From assembly GCA_946498095.1 (NCBI GenBank), contig CAMMMX010000008.1, positions 40,396 to 104,395 on the forward strand: 64,000 nt of DNA, written 5' to 3'. A program made the translations under genes and the position numbers. The first letter of the stretch is position 1. Every line of letters starts with the position of its first letter. Of this stretch, positions 41,715 through 51,334 are shown piece after piece. The notes under the pieces are model-generated. The model saw nothing but the letters and a program-made list of their open reading frames with translations, made no database searches and was not told the DNA's origin. Source of the stretch: an uncultured Clostridia bacterium (GTDB lineage: Bacteria > Bacillota > Clostridia > Oscillospirales > Ruminococcaceae).

Positions 41715-43970
41715 ATGACGATCCAGCAAATATACCAAATAACAGGGATGACTTGTGCAGCCTGTTCAGCTCGGATTGAAAAAAAAATGACAAAAACAGC
41801 TGGCGTACAGTATGCTGCTGTCAACCTTGCGGCGGAACGGATGACCATTGCCTATAACGATTCGCAGCTGTCGGAAGCAGATATTATTTCTACAGTGGAG
41901 AAGCTGGGATATGGGGCAAAACGTTTTGAAGAGGTGTCTGAGGAGAGTGTACAAGATGATAAGTCGCGTACTTTTCGCAGGTTACGCGCGAAATTTATCT
42001 TTGCTGCCGTATTTGCACTCCCCTTACTCTATATTGCAATGGCACCGATGATCAGCGAACATTTGCCAATGCCGGCGTTTCTAGATATGATGGAGAACCC
42101 TGCTGCTTATGCGTTGACAGAGCTTTTCCTCTGTCTCCCAGTTATTGCAGCTGGCTACCGTTTTTATCTGGTCGGCTTTAAAACGCTGTTCCAGCGTAGT
42201 CCCAATATGGATACGCTGGTAGCCATAGGGACATCGGCGGCTTTCCTATATAGCTTATACGCAACCATTCAGATCCTTCGAGGGGTAGACGTACATGCAC
42301 ATGTGGAGAGCTTATATTATGAATCAGCAGCGGTTATTATTACCCTAATCTTGCTGGGGAAAACACTGGAAGCGAATAGCAAAGGAAAAACCGGTGAGGC
42401 GATCAAAAAACTGATGGGCTTAGCACCAAAGACTGCCTGGGTGGAACGCGATGGCAGGGAAGTAGAAATCCCTGTAGATCATGTGCTGGTGGGCGATGTT
42501 GTGACTGTCAGGCCGGGAGCGAAAATTCCCGTCGATGGCATTGTGACAGAAGGGGTCTCCGCGGTCGACGAATCGATGCTCACCGGAGAGAGTATACCGG
42601 TTGAAAAGCATTCTGGGGATTCGGTAACAGGAGGTTCTATTAACCGTAACGGCGTTTTGAAATTCCGTACAACGAAGATTGGAAAGGATACGGCATTGGC
42701 GCAGATTGTCCGGCTGGTCGAAGAAGCGCAGGGTTCTAAGGCACCGATTGCTAAGTTGGCGGATGTCGTGTCTGGACGTTTTGTTCCGATTGTACTGGGA
42801 ATCGCTGTTTTAGCTGCGTTGATCTGGCTGATTGCAGGAAAGGATCCCGTATTCTGCCTCAAGATTTTTATTGCTGTTTTAGTAATAGCATGTCCTTGTG
42901 CGCTTGGCCTCGCTACGCCGACGGCTATTATGGTCGGTACAGGAAAGGGGGCGGAAAACGGCGTACTGTTTAAAAACGGGGAGGCGCTGGAGGCGACACA
43001 TAAAGTCACGGTCTGCGTCTTTGATAAGACGGGAACCATTACCAAAGGAAAGCCCCAAGTGACCGATTTATTACCAGCAGACGGCTTGACAGAGGAAGAA
43101 CTGCTACAGTTGGCAGCATCCGCTGAAAAGGGGAGCGAACATCCATTGGGGGAAGCCATTGTCAAGGAGGCGGGAAACCGTCAGCTGGGTCTATTGCCTC
43201 CGCAGGATTTTGAGGCGGTTCCAGGGCAGGGGCTGAAGGTAACCGTGGAAGGCAAACGAATTGTGATGGGGAACCGCCGTTTGATGGAACAAAACGCAAT
43301 TGCCTATCAGACGTTTAGCGCCGAAGAGGAGCGTCTCTCCAGTGAGGGGAAAACACCGATGTTTCTGGCAGTAGACGGACGTTTCGGCGGCATCATCGCG
43401 GTTGCTGATGTAGCCAAGGAAAGTAGCCGGGACGCTATTGAACAGCTCCATCACATGGGCATCAAAACAGCTATGATAACAGGGGATAACAAGCGGACGG
43501 CACAGGCTGTTGCGCAGATGGTTGGTATCGATATTGTTCTGGCAGAGGTTTTGCCGCAGGATAAAGCCAGTGAGGTGAAAAAACTGCAGGCGGAAGGAAA
43601 CCGGGTAGCGATGGTCGGAGATGGAATTAACGATGCCCCGGCGCTTGCCCAAGCCGATATTGGCATTGCAATCGGTTCTGGGACCGATGTCGCGATCGAA
43701 TCTGCTGATCTGGTCTTGATGCATTCCGATTTGGCGGACGTGCCTTACGCAGTTGCACTGAGCAAAGCGACGATTCGAAATATCAAGGAGAACCTATTTT
43801 GGGCGTTCGGTTATAATGTGCTGGGTATCCCCATTGCGGCAGGTCTTTTATACGCATTTGGTGGTCCGACACTAAACCCGATGTTCGCCGCTGCGGCTAT
43901 GTCCCTCAGTTCGGTATCGGTGGTAGGCAACGCTTTACGCCTCAACAGATTCAAACGTAGGAAAGTATAA
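41715..43970 (+). CDS. copA: copper-exporting P1B-type ATPase
   Basis: CopA pumps Cu+ out across the cytoplasmic membrane. Of 751 residues, one N-terminal heavy-metal domain carries GMTCAAC (Cys14, Cys17). Eight spans are expected, with the transport motif [11 protein letters not shown] in TM6. The cytoplasmic domains show the actuator TGE in [11 protein letters not shown], the phosphorylated aspartate in [11 protein letters not shown], the His-Pro of SEHPLGEA and the hinge [18 protein letters not shown]. The C-terminal [19 protein letters not shown] and [15 protein letters not shown] elements mark Cu+ rather than Zn/Cd pumps. AAAGAGGTGAATAT precedes the ATG. Co-transcribed with copZ. Confidence 0.97.
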   Translation: MTIQQIYQITGMTCAACSARIEKKMTKTAGVQYAAVNLAAERMTIAYNDSQLSEADIISTVEKLGYGAKRFEEVSEESVQDDKSRTFRRLRAKFIFAAVFALPLLYIAMAPMISEHLPMPAFLDMMENPAAYALTELFLCLPVIAAGYRFYLVGFKTLFQRSPNMDTLVAIGTSAAFLYSLYATIQILRGVDVHAHVESLYYESAAVIITLILLGKTLEANSKGKTGEAIKKLMGLAPKTAWVERDGREVEIPVDHVLVGDVVTVRPGAKIPVDGIVTEGVSAVDESMLTGESIPVEKHSGDSVTGGSINRNGVLKFRTTKIGKDTALAQIVRLVEEAQGSKAPIAKLADVVSGRFVPIVLGIAVLAALIWLIAGKDPVFCLKIFIAVLVIACPCALGLATPTAIMVGTGKGAENGVLFKNGEALEATHKVTVCVFDKTGTITKGKPQVTDLLPADGLTEEELLQLAASAEKGSEHPLGEAIVKEAGNRQLGLLPPQDFEAVPGQGLKVTVEGKRIVMGNRRLMEQNAIAYQTFSAEEERLSSEGKTPMFLAVDGRFGGIIAVADVAKESSRDAIEQLHHMGIKTAMITGDNKRTAQAVAQMVGIDIVLAEVLPQDKASEVKKLQAEGNRVAMVGDGINDAPALAQADIGIAIGSGTDVAIESADLVLMHSDLADVPYAVALSKATIRNIKENLFWAFGYNVLGIPIAAGLLYAFGGPTLNPMFAAAAMSLSSVSVVGNALRLNRFKRRKV

Positions 43971-44008
43971 CGCATCCACAATGGAAAAGATGAAGGGAGT
44001 TATCAGAG

Positions 44009-44215
44009 ATGAAGAAAGAAATTATTCGGGTAGAAGGCATGTCCTGTGAGCATTGTGTGAAAGCGGTCAAGGGAGCCGTTGGGCAGTTAAACGGCGTACA
44101 GGATGTAACGGTTGATCTGTCGGCTCGGACAGTAGCGGTAGTTTATGATGAGAATCTTGTAGCGCTTGCAGATATCCAATCGGCTATTGAAGACCAGGGC
44201 TATGACGTTATGTAA
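44009..44215 (+). CDS. copZ: copper chaperone CopZ
   Basis: A 68-residue single heavy-metal-associated domain with GMSCEHC (Cys13, Cys16) near the N-terminus and the usual beta-alpha-beta-beta-alpha-beta length. It carries Cu+ in the cytoplasm and hands it to CopA. It begins 38 bases after copA with GAAGGGAGTTATCAG as ribosome site and shares the bidirectional terminator at 44230-44266 with htrA. Confidence 0.94.
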   Translation: MKKEIIRVEGMSCEHCVKAVKGAVGQLNGVQDVTVDLSARTVAVVYDENLVALADIQSAIEDQGYDVM

Positions 44216-44229
44216 CTTCTGAGTCAGTA

Positions 44230-44266
44230 AAAAAGTAGCGGAGGCCGATAGCCTCCGCTACTTTTT
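44230..44266. terminator. bidirectional terminator between copZ and htrA
   Basis: AAAAAGTAGCGGAGGC (44230-44245) pairs perfectly with GCCTCCGCTACTTTTT (44251-44266) around a five-base loop, with A and T tracts on the two sides. Confidence 0.94.
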
Positions 44267-44313
44267 GATCTATTTTGCTGTTGTACAACAGTTGTTGCTG
44301 ATTTATCTTTTGG

Positions 44314-45789
44314 TTAAAAGAGGTTGTTGCTATTATTTTCCTCTTCTGTACCAGTGGTGTAGTCGGAGGCGGTATCCTCCATGAGTGTAACATTTACATC
44401 AAATGTTGAGTTTTGCCCATTAGACGTTTGACGGAAGACGGAAAGTTTCACCGTATCTCCCGGCTTTTTGGTAGACATAAAATCCGAGACATCCTCATCA
44501 TTAGAAAGTGTTTCTCCATCAAATGCAGTTATGATATCGCCATATTGGATTCCTTTTTTGGCTACATCGCTTTCGGAGTCCACTTCCACCACCAACAGTC
44601 CAGGAACGACGTCATATACATCGGCGACAGCAAGGCTGATTGGTTTATAAGTAATTCCGAGACGTGCACGGTTTTTCACATAGCCGTTTGCAATCAGGTC
44701 GTCAATAATAGGCTTCGCAGTTTTAATTGGGATGGCGAAACCGATACCCTCATAGCCCGTCGCCACCAACTTGGAGGAATTGATACCTATCACCTGTCCG
44801 GAGGAGTTTACCAGCGCACCACCGGAGTTACCGGGGTTAATAGCGGCGTCGGTCTGAATGCAATACATGTTTTGATCGGAAGAGGATGTTTTTACAGGAC
44901 GGTCAAGAGCGGAGACAATACCCTTGGTTACAGTACCGCTCAGACCGCCGGGATTACCGATAGCAATGACGTCCTCACCGATTTCAAGAGCGTCTGAATC
45001 ACCAAACTCAGCACGCACTAAACCTGAAGCTCCATCGATTTTGACAACAGCTAAATCTGTTTTCTTGTCGATACCGACGATTTCTGCTGTATACTCAGAC
45101 TCATCAGAAAGTACAACTTTAATAATGTCCGCCACGGCAGTATCGTTATTAACAAAAAGGACGTGCGCATTGGTAATGATATAGCCATCCGTTGACATAA
45201 TAATACCAGAACCGCTTCCATATGCTTGGAAGGGCTGCGACTTCATATATGTCACAATACCTACAACAGCAGGGCGAACCGTTTTGGCGATCGATTGGAT
45301 ACTGCTATCGTCAGCGGTGTTCACCGTTTCATCAATTTCCAATTGCGGAGTATTTCCACCGCCGGACTGTGAGGAAACGCTTCCTTGGTTCCCCGAGTTT
45401 GTTAAAATGCTTGGATCGTAAATTAGAAGGGCGGAAGAAGCAGAAATCGCTGCGACGAGGACAAATGCGACAATAGCGCCACAGATTTTTGTTGCCTTAT
45501 TCCTTTTTTTATTTTTGCGCGGTGGTTGATTGCCCGTAGGATCCCCGTTGGGGTGTGCTGTTTCATATGCCCATGTATACTCATATGGCGTCTGCTGTTG
45601 GGACTGCGCATCGTAGGAGGAAGAAGAGGCGCCTGAAGCATTCGCCTGCCAGTTTGTTCCGGAACCAGCGGCGTCACTGGATTGCTGCGACGCTTGCTGG
45701 TTCATGTCCGGTGTGTTTGGGTTTTGATTTGCGTCGTTCTGGTTATACAAAGGATCCTCAAAAGGATAATGGGAATGATTGTTGTTCAT
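44314..45789 (-). CDS. htrA: HtrA/DegP-type membrane-anchored serine protease with PDZ domain
   Basis: A 491-residue envelope quality-control protease. The first ~95 residues are a cytoplasmic Asn/Gln/Ser-rich low-complexity tail, followed by a basic patch and one membrane span (~103-123). The extracellular trypsin-like domain shows the triad histidine in YIITNAHVLF, aspartate in KKTDLAVVKI and serine in INPGNSGGALVN. A single C-terminal PDZ domain follows (LGITYKPISLAVADVYDV and KGIQYGDIITAFDGETL). ATG after ACAGGAGGTCAGCAAC. It is downstream of a two-component system on the same strand, 110 bases after the kinase, which suggests stress-inducible control. Confidence 0.95.
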   Translation of the reverse strand: MNNNHSHYPFEDPLYNQNDANQNPNTPDMNQQASQQSSDAAGSGTNWQANASGASSSSYDAQSQQQTPYEYTWAYETAHPNGDPTGNQPPRKNKKRNKATKICGAIVAFVLVAAISASSALLIYDPSILTNSGNQGSVSSQSGGGNTPQLEIDETVNTADDSSIQSIAKTVRPAVVGIVTYMKSQPFQAYGSGSGIIMSTDGYIITNAHVLFVNNDTAVADIIKVVLSDESEYTAEIVGIDKKTDLAVVKIDGASGLVRAEFGDSDALEIGEDVIAIGNPGGLSGTVTKGIVSALDRPVKTSSSDQNMYCIQTDAAINPGNSGGALVNSSGQVIGINSSKLVATGYEGIGFAIPIKTAKPIIDDLIANGYVKNRARLGITYKPISLAVADVYDVVPGLLVVEVDSESDVAKKGIQYGDIITAFDGETLSNDEDVSDFMSTKKPGDTVKLSVFRQTSNGQNSTFDVNVTLMEDTASDYTTGTEEENNSNNLF

Positions 45790-45899
45790 GTTGCTGACCT
45801 CCTGTAAGAGATAACGGAAAGCGTTGCAGCGATTCGTATCTCATTTCAAACTATGGTTTTATTATAATGAAAGGATATGAAAACCAGTTTTTTTGGGGT

Positions 45900-47333
45900 T
45901 TAAGAATTCTTTAATTTCCAGTGATTTTTCCCTGTTGGCAATGTGATTATAAATTCACAAAACGAGCCTTTCACACTTCTGACGTCAATTGTACCGCCAT
46001 GTAGGTTCAAAAACGTACGAACGATATAAAGCCCCAATCCGACGCCGTTTTTATCCTGGGCACGGGAAGTGTCCGTTTTATAGAAGCGATCGAATATTTT
46101 GTGGATTTCCTCTTTTGTAAGGCCTTCTCCCGTATTGCGGATAGAAACGGTAATATAATCCGGCATTTCATCAAATGTAAAAGATATCAAGCCGTTGTCA
46201 TTGGTAAATTTAACGGCATTATCAATTAGATTATAGATCACCTGGTGAATCAGATCCTTATCTGCTTCGATAATGACCTTATCAGCGTCAATACCACTGA
46301 TATTGATATTTTTGGCGTTAATCGCCTGTTCCATAGCAAAAAGGGAGGTCCGTACCGTCTCGACAATGTCAAATTTTGTACGAGTCAACGTCATTTTGCC
46401 ACTCTCAATTTTTGCGATATTGAGCATGGAGCGAACCAACCGGGAAAGGCGCTTTACTTCGGTTGAGACGATCTCCAAATAATGGCGTTGCTGATGGGGG
46501 CCGATTGTCCCATCCAAGATACCGTCAATAAAGCCACTGATGGTGGTCATTGGCGTTTTCAGCTCATGGGAAACGTTGGCGATAAAATTGCTACGCATAT
46601 ATTCCATGGAGGACAAGGATGCCGCCATTTCATTGAGGGATTGTGCGAGCATGCCGATTTCATCTTGTCTGGTGATGTCAAGCGACTGTGCAAAATCGCC
46701 TCTGCTGTAATGATTGGCAGCGTCTGAAAGATCTGTTAATGGCTTGGCCATTTTGAATGAAATGAAACCGGAAAGGAGAACCGCAAGTAGCACGGCAATG
46801 ACAGCGGAACACAAAAAAATCCAGAACAGGTTGGAAAGGTATTGTCCTCGACTTTGTACGCTAGCAGCAACGATAAAATAGCAAAAAGGTTCACCATTTG
46901 CATACTCCGCCATGGAAACGTAAAACTGATTGTCTCGGAACAATCCGTCCAGGGTTCCTGAAGCGTTATGGGAAGTTGCTATCGCAGTTAGATGCTCCGC
47001 GTCCATTTGACAGGAGGTATTGACGGCATCGTCAACCGAATAGCTGAAGACGACGGAACCGGTATCGGAAATTTGTACAACGCTGCCGTTAATCGATTCA
47101 GCAACCATTTCACAGACCAGATTCTGGTGTGTACTAGTAAAGGAATCCCCGTTGATTTCTCGATGGATTCGCTCCATACTGTTTGTCAATTGTTCGTACT
47201 TTTCCACTTTAAAATGACGGGAGGCAACTACTAGCATAGTTACCCCCACGATAATCAAGCAAATCATAACAAGCAAGGCACCGGTGGAAAAGTATTGATA
47301 AAAAATACTTTTTTTGCGCATCGCTTTATTCAT
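45900..47333 (-). CDS. membrane sensor histidine kinase
   Basis: A 477-residue kinase with two spans (~15-38 and ~167-193) enclosing an extracellular sensor domain of about 130 residues, then HAMP (KPLTDLSDAANHYSRGDFAQ), dimerisation/phosphoacceptor domain with His256 in NVSHELKTPMTTISGFIDG, and the HATPase domain (N box NLIDNAVKFTND; G1 VSIRNTGEGL; G2 GVGLGLYIVRTFL). It overlaps the upstream response-regulator gene by eight bases, so the two are translationally coupled. The layout with htrA following resembles envelope-stress or cell-wall systems such as CssRS or the WalRK neighbourhood; the specific signal is unknown. Confidence 0.95.
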   Translation of the reverse strand: MNKAMRKKSIFYQYFSTGALLVMICLIIVGVTMLVVASRHFKVEKYEQLTNSMERIHREINGDSFTSTHQNLVCEMVAESINGSVVQISDTGSVVFSYSVDDAVNTSCQMDAEHLTAIATSHNASGTLDGLFRDNQFYVSMAEYANGEPFCYFIVAASVQSRGQYLSNLFWIFLCSAVIAVLLAVLLSGFISFKMAKPLTDLSDAANHYSRGDFAQSLDITRQDEIGMLAQSLNEMAASLSSMEYMRSNFIANVSHELKTPMTTISGFIDGILDGTIGPHQQRHYLEIVSTEVKRLSRLVRSMLNIAKIESGKMTLTRTKFDIVETVRTSLFAMEQAINAKNINISGIDADKVIIEADKDLIHQVIYNLIDNAVKFTNDNGLISFTFDEMPDYITVSIRNTGEGLTKEEIHKIFDRFYKTDTSRAQDKNGVGLGLYIVRTFLNLHGGTIDVRSVKGSFCEFIITLPTGKNHWKLKNS

Positions 47334-48018
47334 TTACCTCAAATTTGTAACCAACACCCCAGACCGTCTTGAGCGCCCACTGATCGGATACACCTTCCAG
47401 CTTTTCGCGCAGACGCTTGACATGTACGTCGATGGTTCTGGAATCTCCGTAATATTCAAAGCCCCAAACCTCGTCCAAAAGCTGATCACGGGTATAAACG
47501 CGATTTGGATTGGAAGCTAGGTGGAACAGAAGCTCCAATTCCTTTGGCGGCGTGTCGATTACTTTATCATTGACTTTCAGTTCATAACGCGTCATATTAA
47601 CGACCAGTTTGTCATATTGGACTTCTTTGACCTCGCTCTTGGTATTTGAGGTACCGACGCGGCGAAGGACCGCTTTAATACGCGCGATAATTTCTTTGGT
47701 ATCGAACGGTTTGACAATATAATCGTCCGCCCCCAGTTCCAGCCCCAAGACTTTATCGAAGGTTTCGCCTTTCGCAGTCAGCATAATAATGGGGGTGTTC
47801 GATTTTTTGCGTATTTCACGGCAAACCTGCCATCCGTCCAATCCTGGAAGCATGACATCCAGCAAAACAAGGTCCGGTTTTAAAGCGCCAAATTTAACCA
47901 CAGCTTCTTCTCCATCGTGGGATAAGATAATGCTGTATCCTTCTTTTTCCAAATAAAGTCGCAACAATTCACAGATATTTTTGTCATCATCTACAACTAA
48001 AATTCTACCCAAAGACAT
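47326..48018 (-). CDS. OmpR/PhoB-family response regulator
   Basis: A 230-residue regulator: receiver domain with acidic pocket ILVVDDDKN (D10, D11), phosphoacceptor D54 in LVLLDVMLPG, threonine in IIMLTAKG and lysine in DDYIVKPFD. The winged-helix DNA-binding domain follows (ELELLFHLASNPNRVYTRDQ, then GDSRTIDVHVKRLREKL). The ATG at 48018 lies after GAGGAATGTGAT; an upstream in-frame ATG five codons earlier is less well placed. Cognate partner of the kinase that it overlaps. Confidence 0.96.
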   Translation of the reverse strand: MSLGRILVVDDDKNICELLRLYLEKEGYSIILSHDGEEAVVKFGALKPDLVLLDVMLPGLDGWQVCREIRKKSNTPIIMLTAKGETFDKVLGLELGADDYIVKPFDTKEIIARIKAVLRRVGTSNTKSEVKEVQYDKLVVNMTRYELKVNDKVIDTPPKELELLFHLASNPNRVYTRDQLLDEVWGFEYYGDSRTIDVHVKRLREKLEGVSDQWALKTVWGVGYKFEVNE

Positions 48019-48072
48019 ATCACATTCCTCCATATCAACCATTTTCCTACAATATTTTGTATTTCTAATACC

Positions 48073-48102
48073 ATTATAGCTTATTAACAATTGTATTTGT
48101 AA
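48073..48102 (-). promoter_or_regulatory. promoter of the two-component system
   Basis: On the minus strand TATAAT (48073-48078) is preceded at 18 bases by TTACAA (48097-48102). About 55 bases separate it from the response-regulator start. Confidence 0.6.
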
Positions 48103-48357
48103 ACAAAAAAGAAATTATATTTTAATAAAAACTAAAATATGCTGGATGAGGCATAAAAATAGGCAGAATGAAATTGAAACTGTTACAGATTCAACAAAAA
48201 TGAATTCTTTTTTACAAGCGATAAATATTATTTATATTGTTACTAATATGAATTATAGTTCATATTAGAGAAAAATAGCGGCACATGTTGGAGTTGTAGA
48301 AAGAGAGCAGGCGTATCATGCACATTTTATCATTTTAGCTGATTTTTTATAAACGAA
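48103..48357. other. AT-rich divergent intergenic region
   Basis: Between the divergent two-component and MATE promoters no gene is seen. It contains the palindrome CTAATATGAA-TTATAG-TTCATATTAG at 48243-48268, a perfect 10-bp inverted repeat about 90 bases upstream of the MATE -35 box. It could bind a regulator of either unit. Confidence 0.5.
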
Positions 48358-48386
48358 TTGACTTGCAGATAGATTCGTCGTATAAT
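48358..48386 (+). promoter_or_regulatory. promoter of the MATE exporter gene
   Basis: TTGACT (48358-48363) and TATAAT (48381-48386) with a 17-base spacer, leaving an ~75-base leader. Confidence 0.85.
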
Positions 48387-48466
48387 AACAAGCGAATTCA
48401 AAACAGGGGCAGTATTTACATATATATTATAAGTTTCCTGTTGCCAAAATGAGGGGATCGGTTTTT

Positions 48467-49951
48467 ATGTTAAAAAGGAAAACATCCGACGGTTCTATAG
48501 AGCATGCGTCGTTGCTGCATTTTACTTGGCCCATTTTTATAGACCTGCTTTTGCAAATGCTGGTGGGAAATGTCGATCAGTTTATGCTTAGCCATTATTC
48601 AGAGGGAGCGGTAGCGGCTGCGGGTAATGCAAACCAAATTCTGAATCTCCTGCTGCTGATGTTTAATATTATAAGTCTTGCGACGACGATTATGGTTTCA
48701 CAGTATCTTGGTGCAGGCAATCCTCATAAGGTGTCGGAAATATATACCATTGCTGTGTTGGTCAATGTGGCCTTCAGTTTGGTGATCAGCGCAGCGCTGC
48801 TTCTGTTCAGCCCCCAGATCTATACCTTGATGAAGGTTCCGGCGGATATTATGCCGCAGGCAATCGCTTACTCCAATATCGTAGGCGCATTTATGTTTAC
48901 ACAGGCGCTTTACAGCACCTTTGTTGCAATTTTCCGCAGCAACGCGCTGTTTAAGGAAACGATGATTGTTTCCGCAGTTGTTAACCTGCTCAATATCGCT
49001 GGCAATACCATCCTAATCGGGGGACTGGGTCCAATTCCTGCAATGGGGGTTTCCGGCGCGGCAATATCTACTTCTGTGAGCCGATTGATTGGAGTAGTTG
49101 TGGTCATCGTCATCTTCATTCGGAAAAGTCCGATTAAGATGTCGTTTCGGTGTCTTCGGCCCTTTCCCTGGCGAACCATGCGGACAATGCTTTCGATTGG
49201 TATTCCGGCCGGCGGAGAGTCTCTTTCATATAATTTTTCCCAGATGTGCCTGCTGGCATTCGTCAACACCTTGGGGACGTACGTCATTACAACCCGCATG
49301 TATGCCAATATGTTTGCCTGGTTTTCCTATATTTATGCAGCGGCGATATCACAGGCTTCTCAGATTATTGTTGGACACTTGGTCGGCGCGGGGAAAATGG
49401 AGCAGACCAATAAGCGCGTATGGAAAACGTTGCGTCAGGGTGTAGTAGTGTCACTGACGATTTCAGTGATGATGTTTCTATGCAGCGATGTGATTTACGG
49501 TGTCTTTACAAGCAGTCCGGAGATTAAACAGTTGGGGCGTATCATTTTCTTTGTGGAAATTTTTCTGGAGACAGGGCGTGCTGTCAATATGACGCTCATT
49601 CGTGCGCTGCAGGCGGCAGGAGACGTTAAATTTCCTGTCGGCGTCGGTATCGTGATGATGTGGGCAGTATCGGTGGTGCTGGGCTTTTTGTTTGGGATTG
49701 TCTTCGGCTGGGGACTTGTTGGTATTTGGGTTGCCATGACTCTGGACGAGTGTGGGCGTGCGGTTGTCTTTTTGATTCGCTGGAAAAGCGGGGTATGGAG
49801 GACGAAGAGTTTTGTCCGTGCGGAAGTGGACGGAGTATCCCTGCCGTCGGCGAATGATGCAGACAGTATGCCGATATCCGACACTCGGAATCTGAAGACG
49901 CAGTCAGCAGCCGGCTGCGTAGAGAGTGATGAAGCGCTGTGTAAGGAATAG
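48467..49951 (+). CDS. MATE-family efflux transporter
   Basis: A 494-residue cation-coupled multidrug/toxin exporter with 12 expected spans and two-fold MatE repeats. The first repeat opens HFTWPIFIDLLLQMLVGNVD followed by QFMLSHYSEGAVAAAG. The equivalent in the second half is MLSIGIPAGGESLSYNFSQM. The C-terminus adds a ~50-residue hydrophilic tail rich in Ser/Asp. GAGGGGATCGGTTTTT gives the ATG at 48467 better spacing than the ATG at 48449, which overlaps the site. Monocistronic. Substrate cannot be predicted. Confidence 0.94.
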   Translation: MLKRKTSDGSIEHASLLHFTWPIFIDLLLQMLVGNVDQFMLSHYSEGAVAAAGNANQILNLLLLMFNIISLATTIMVSQYLGAGNPHKVSEIYTIAVLVNVAFSLVISAALLLFSPQIYTLMKVPADIMPQAIAYSNIVGAFMFTQALYSTFVAIFRSNALFKETMIVSAVVNLLNIAGNTILIGGLGPIPAMGVSGAAISTSVSRLIGVVVVIVIFIRKSPIKMSFRCLRPFPWRTMRTMLSIGIPAGGESLSYNFSQMCLLAFVNTLGTYVITTRMYANMFAWFSYIYAAAISQASQIIVGHLVGAGKMEQTNKRVWKTLRQGVVVSLTISVMMFLCSDVIYGVFTSSPEIKQLGRIIFFVEIFLETGRAVNMTLIRALQAAGDVKFPVGVGIVMMWAVSVVLGFLFGIVFGWGLVGIWVAMTLDECGRAVVFLIRWKSGVWRTKSFVRAEVDGVSLPSANDADSMPISDTRNLKTQSAAGCVESDEALCKE

Positions 49952-49953
49952 AA

Positions 49954-49986
49954 AAGGACGCGCCGATAGCCGGCGCGTCCTTCTGC
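49954..49986 (+). terminator. terminator of the MATE gene
   Basis: AAGGACGCGCCG (49954-49965) pairs with CGGCGCGTCCTT (49971-49982) with a five-base loop, followed by CTGCG and then GTTTTTC. Starts three bases after the stop codon. Confidence 0.8.
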
Positions 49987-49998
49987 GTTTTTCGACAG

Positions 49999-50027
49999 TT
50001 GCTATTCAGAAAAGGTTGTGATATAAT
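49999..50027 (+). promoter_or_regulatory. promoter of the ruvCAB-to-clpE run
   Basis: TTGCTA (49999-50004) and TATAAT (50022-50027) with a 17-base spacer, about 125 bases before ruvC. The genes from ruvC to clpE then follow on one strand without an evident internal terminator. Confidence 0.8.
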
Positions 50028-50151
50028 ATTTCTGTTAGAGTCTGGGATAGACGCCCCGTCCTTGCCAGGCTCTTTTTTGATATGGATGAAATACCGGTGT
50101 TAGGACTTGTATCATGGACGAGCGTTGCACCGGGATGACAGGGGATTATTT

Positions 50152-50712
50152 ATGCGGATTTTAGGGATCGATCCCGGTTATGCAATCGTTGGATATGGTA
50201 TCGTTGATTATAGTAGTAGCCGTTTTACGACACTTCACTACGGTGCAATTACCACACAAGCCGGTACGTCGTTTGAGCGTCGATTGTTGCTGATCGATAC
50301 TGAGCTGAGCGAAATTATGGAACAATACCGTCCGCAAGCGGTTGCCATTGAACGGCTATATTTTACCACCAACCAGAAGACCGCCATTGACGTGGCGCAA
50401 GCGCGGGGCGTCATTCTTCTCTGCGCAGCACGGCGCAATGTCCCGGTCTATGAGTATACGCCGCTACAAGTGAAGCAGTCGGTGGTAGGCTATGGAAAGG
50501 CGGTCAAGCAGCAGGTGATGGAGATGACGAGGCGCATCCTTGGGCTGGAAAAAGTTCCGAAACCGGACGATACGGCTGACGCGCTTGCGATTGCGATCTG
50601 TCATGCGCATACCGGTCCAAGCCTGCAGAATGCGCAGCGTTTGGAACAGCTGCTAGTCGGCCGTCAGGGGCGTAAAAATATGCAGATAGGAGGAAAAGGC
50701 AGTGCTGTATAG
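50152..50712 (+). CDS. ruvC: crossover junction endodeoxyribonuclease RuvC
   Basis: RuvC cuts Holliday junctions as a dimer with RuvAB. The 186-residue protein has the RNase H-like fold with catalytic aspartate in MRILGIDPGYAIVGYGIVDY (D7), glutamate in AIERLYFTTNQ, and the paired acidic residues of PKPDDTADALAIAICH. KQSVVGYGKAVKQQV is the usual substrate loop. The ATG at 50152 follows CAGGGGATTATTT; the frame extends to 50107 without support. The last bases overlap ruvA by 11. Confidence 0.96.
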   Translation: MRILGIDPGYAIVGYGIVDYSSSRFTTLHYGAITTQAGTSFERRLLLIDTELSEIMEQYRPQAVAIERLYFTTNQKTAIDVAQARGVILLCAARRNVPVYEYTPLQVKQSVVGYGKAVKQQVMEMTRRILGLEKVPKPDDTADALAIAICHAHTGPSLQNAQRLEQLLVGRQGRKNMQIGGKGSAV

Positions 50713-51310
50713 TGTCAGAGGAACACTGGTACATCAGACGCACCATATGGCAGTGGTGGAATGCGCTGGCGTTGGTTATGGATGCCGGGTGTCCCTACAG
50801 ACCGCCGCCAAGCTGCCGCCTATCGGTAAAGAGGTTATGCTATACACCTTCCTGAGTGTGAGACAGGATGCGGTGGAACTTTTCGGATTTGGCGATCAGA
50901 ATGAGCTGAGCTGTTTTAAGATGCTGTTATCCGTTTCTGGTGTTGGCCCTAAGGTTGCGCTGGGGATTTTATCGGAACTGTCGCCGGAACGTTTTGCGTT
51001 ATCCGTAGCTGCCGGAGATGTGAAAGCAATTAAAGCGGCGCCGGGTGTTGGCCCTAAGATGGCGTCCCGCATTGTACTGGAACTGAAGGACCGTATCACA
51101 AAAGAGCAGCTGGCTGACAACTATTCCGCACAAGAGCTGCAGGACGTTGCGACCATTCCAGGAGGCGGGAATGTAGCGGAAGCGATCAGCGCACTTGTGG
51201 TTTTGGGGTATCCGCAGGCGACGGCGGCACGTGCTGTAAGTGGGATTGCGCCGGACACGCCCGTGGAGGAAATCATTAAATATGCGCTTAAAGCGCTCTC
51301 ACGTGGGTAA
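50702..51310 (+). CDS. ruvA: Holliday junction DNA helicase subunit RuvA
   Basis: Junction-binding subunit that loads RuvB. A 202-residue protein with an OB-fold N-terminus (MLYSVRGTLVHQTHHMAVVE), two helix-hairpin-helix motifs (LLSVSGVGPKVALGIL and IKAAPGVGPKMASRIVLELK), and a C-terminal three-helix domain that contacts RuvB (EAISALVVLGYPQATAARAV). The GTG start after ATAGGAGGAAAAGGCA lies within the end of ruvC, implying coupled translation. Confidence 0.97.
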   Translation: MLYSVRGTLVHQTHHMAVVECAGVGYGCRVSLQTAAKLPPIGKEVMLYTFLSVRQDAVELFGFGDQNELSCFKMLLSVSGVGPKVALGILSELSPERFALSVAAGDVKAIKAAPGVGPKMASRIVLELKDRITKEQLADNYSAQELQDVATIPGGGNVAEAISALVVLGYPQATAARAVSGIAPDTPVEEIIKYALKALSRG

Positions 51311-51334
51311 CCATACCATGGGAGCAGTCATAAT

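Noticed and set aside
41371..41793. 140-codon minus-strand frame before copA
   Set aside because: Overlaps the LCP terminator and the start of copA and has no ribosome site; hydrophobic look is due to AT-rich sequence.
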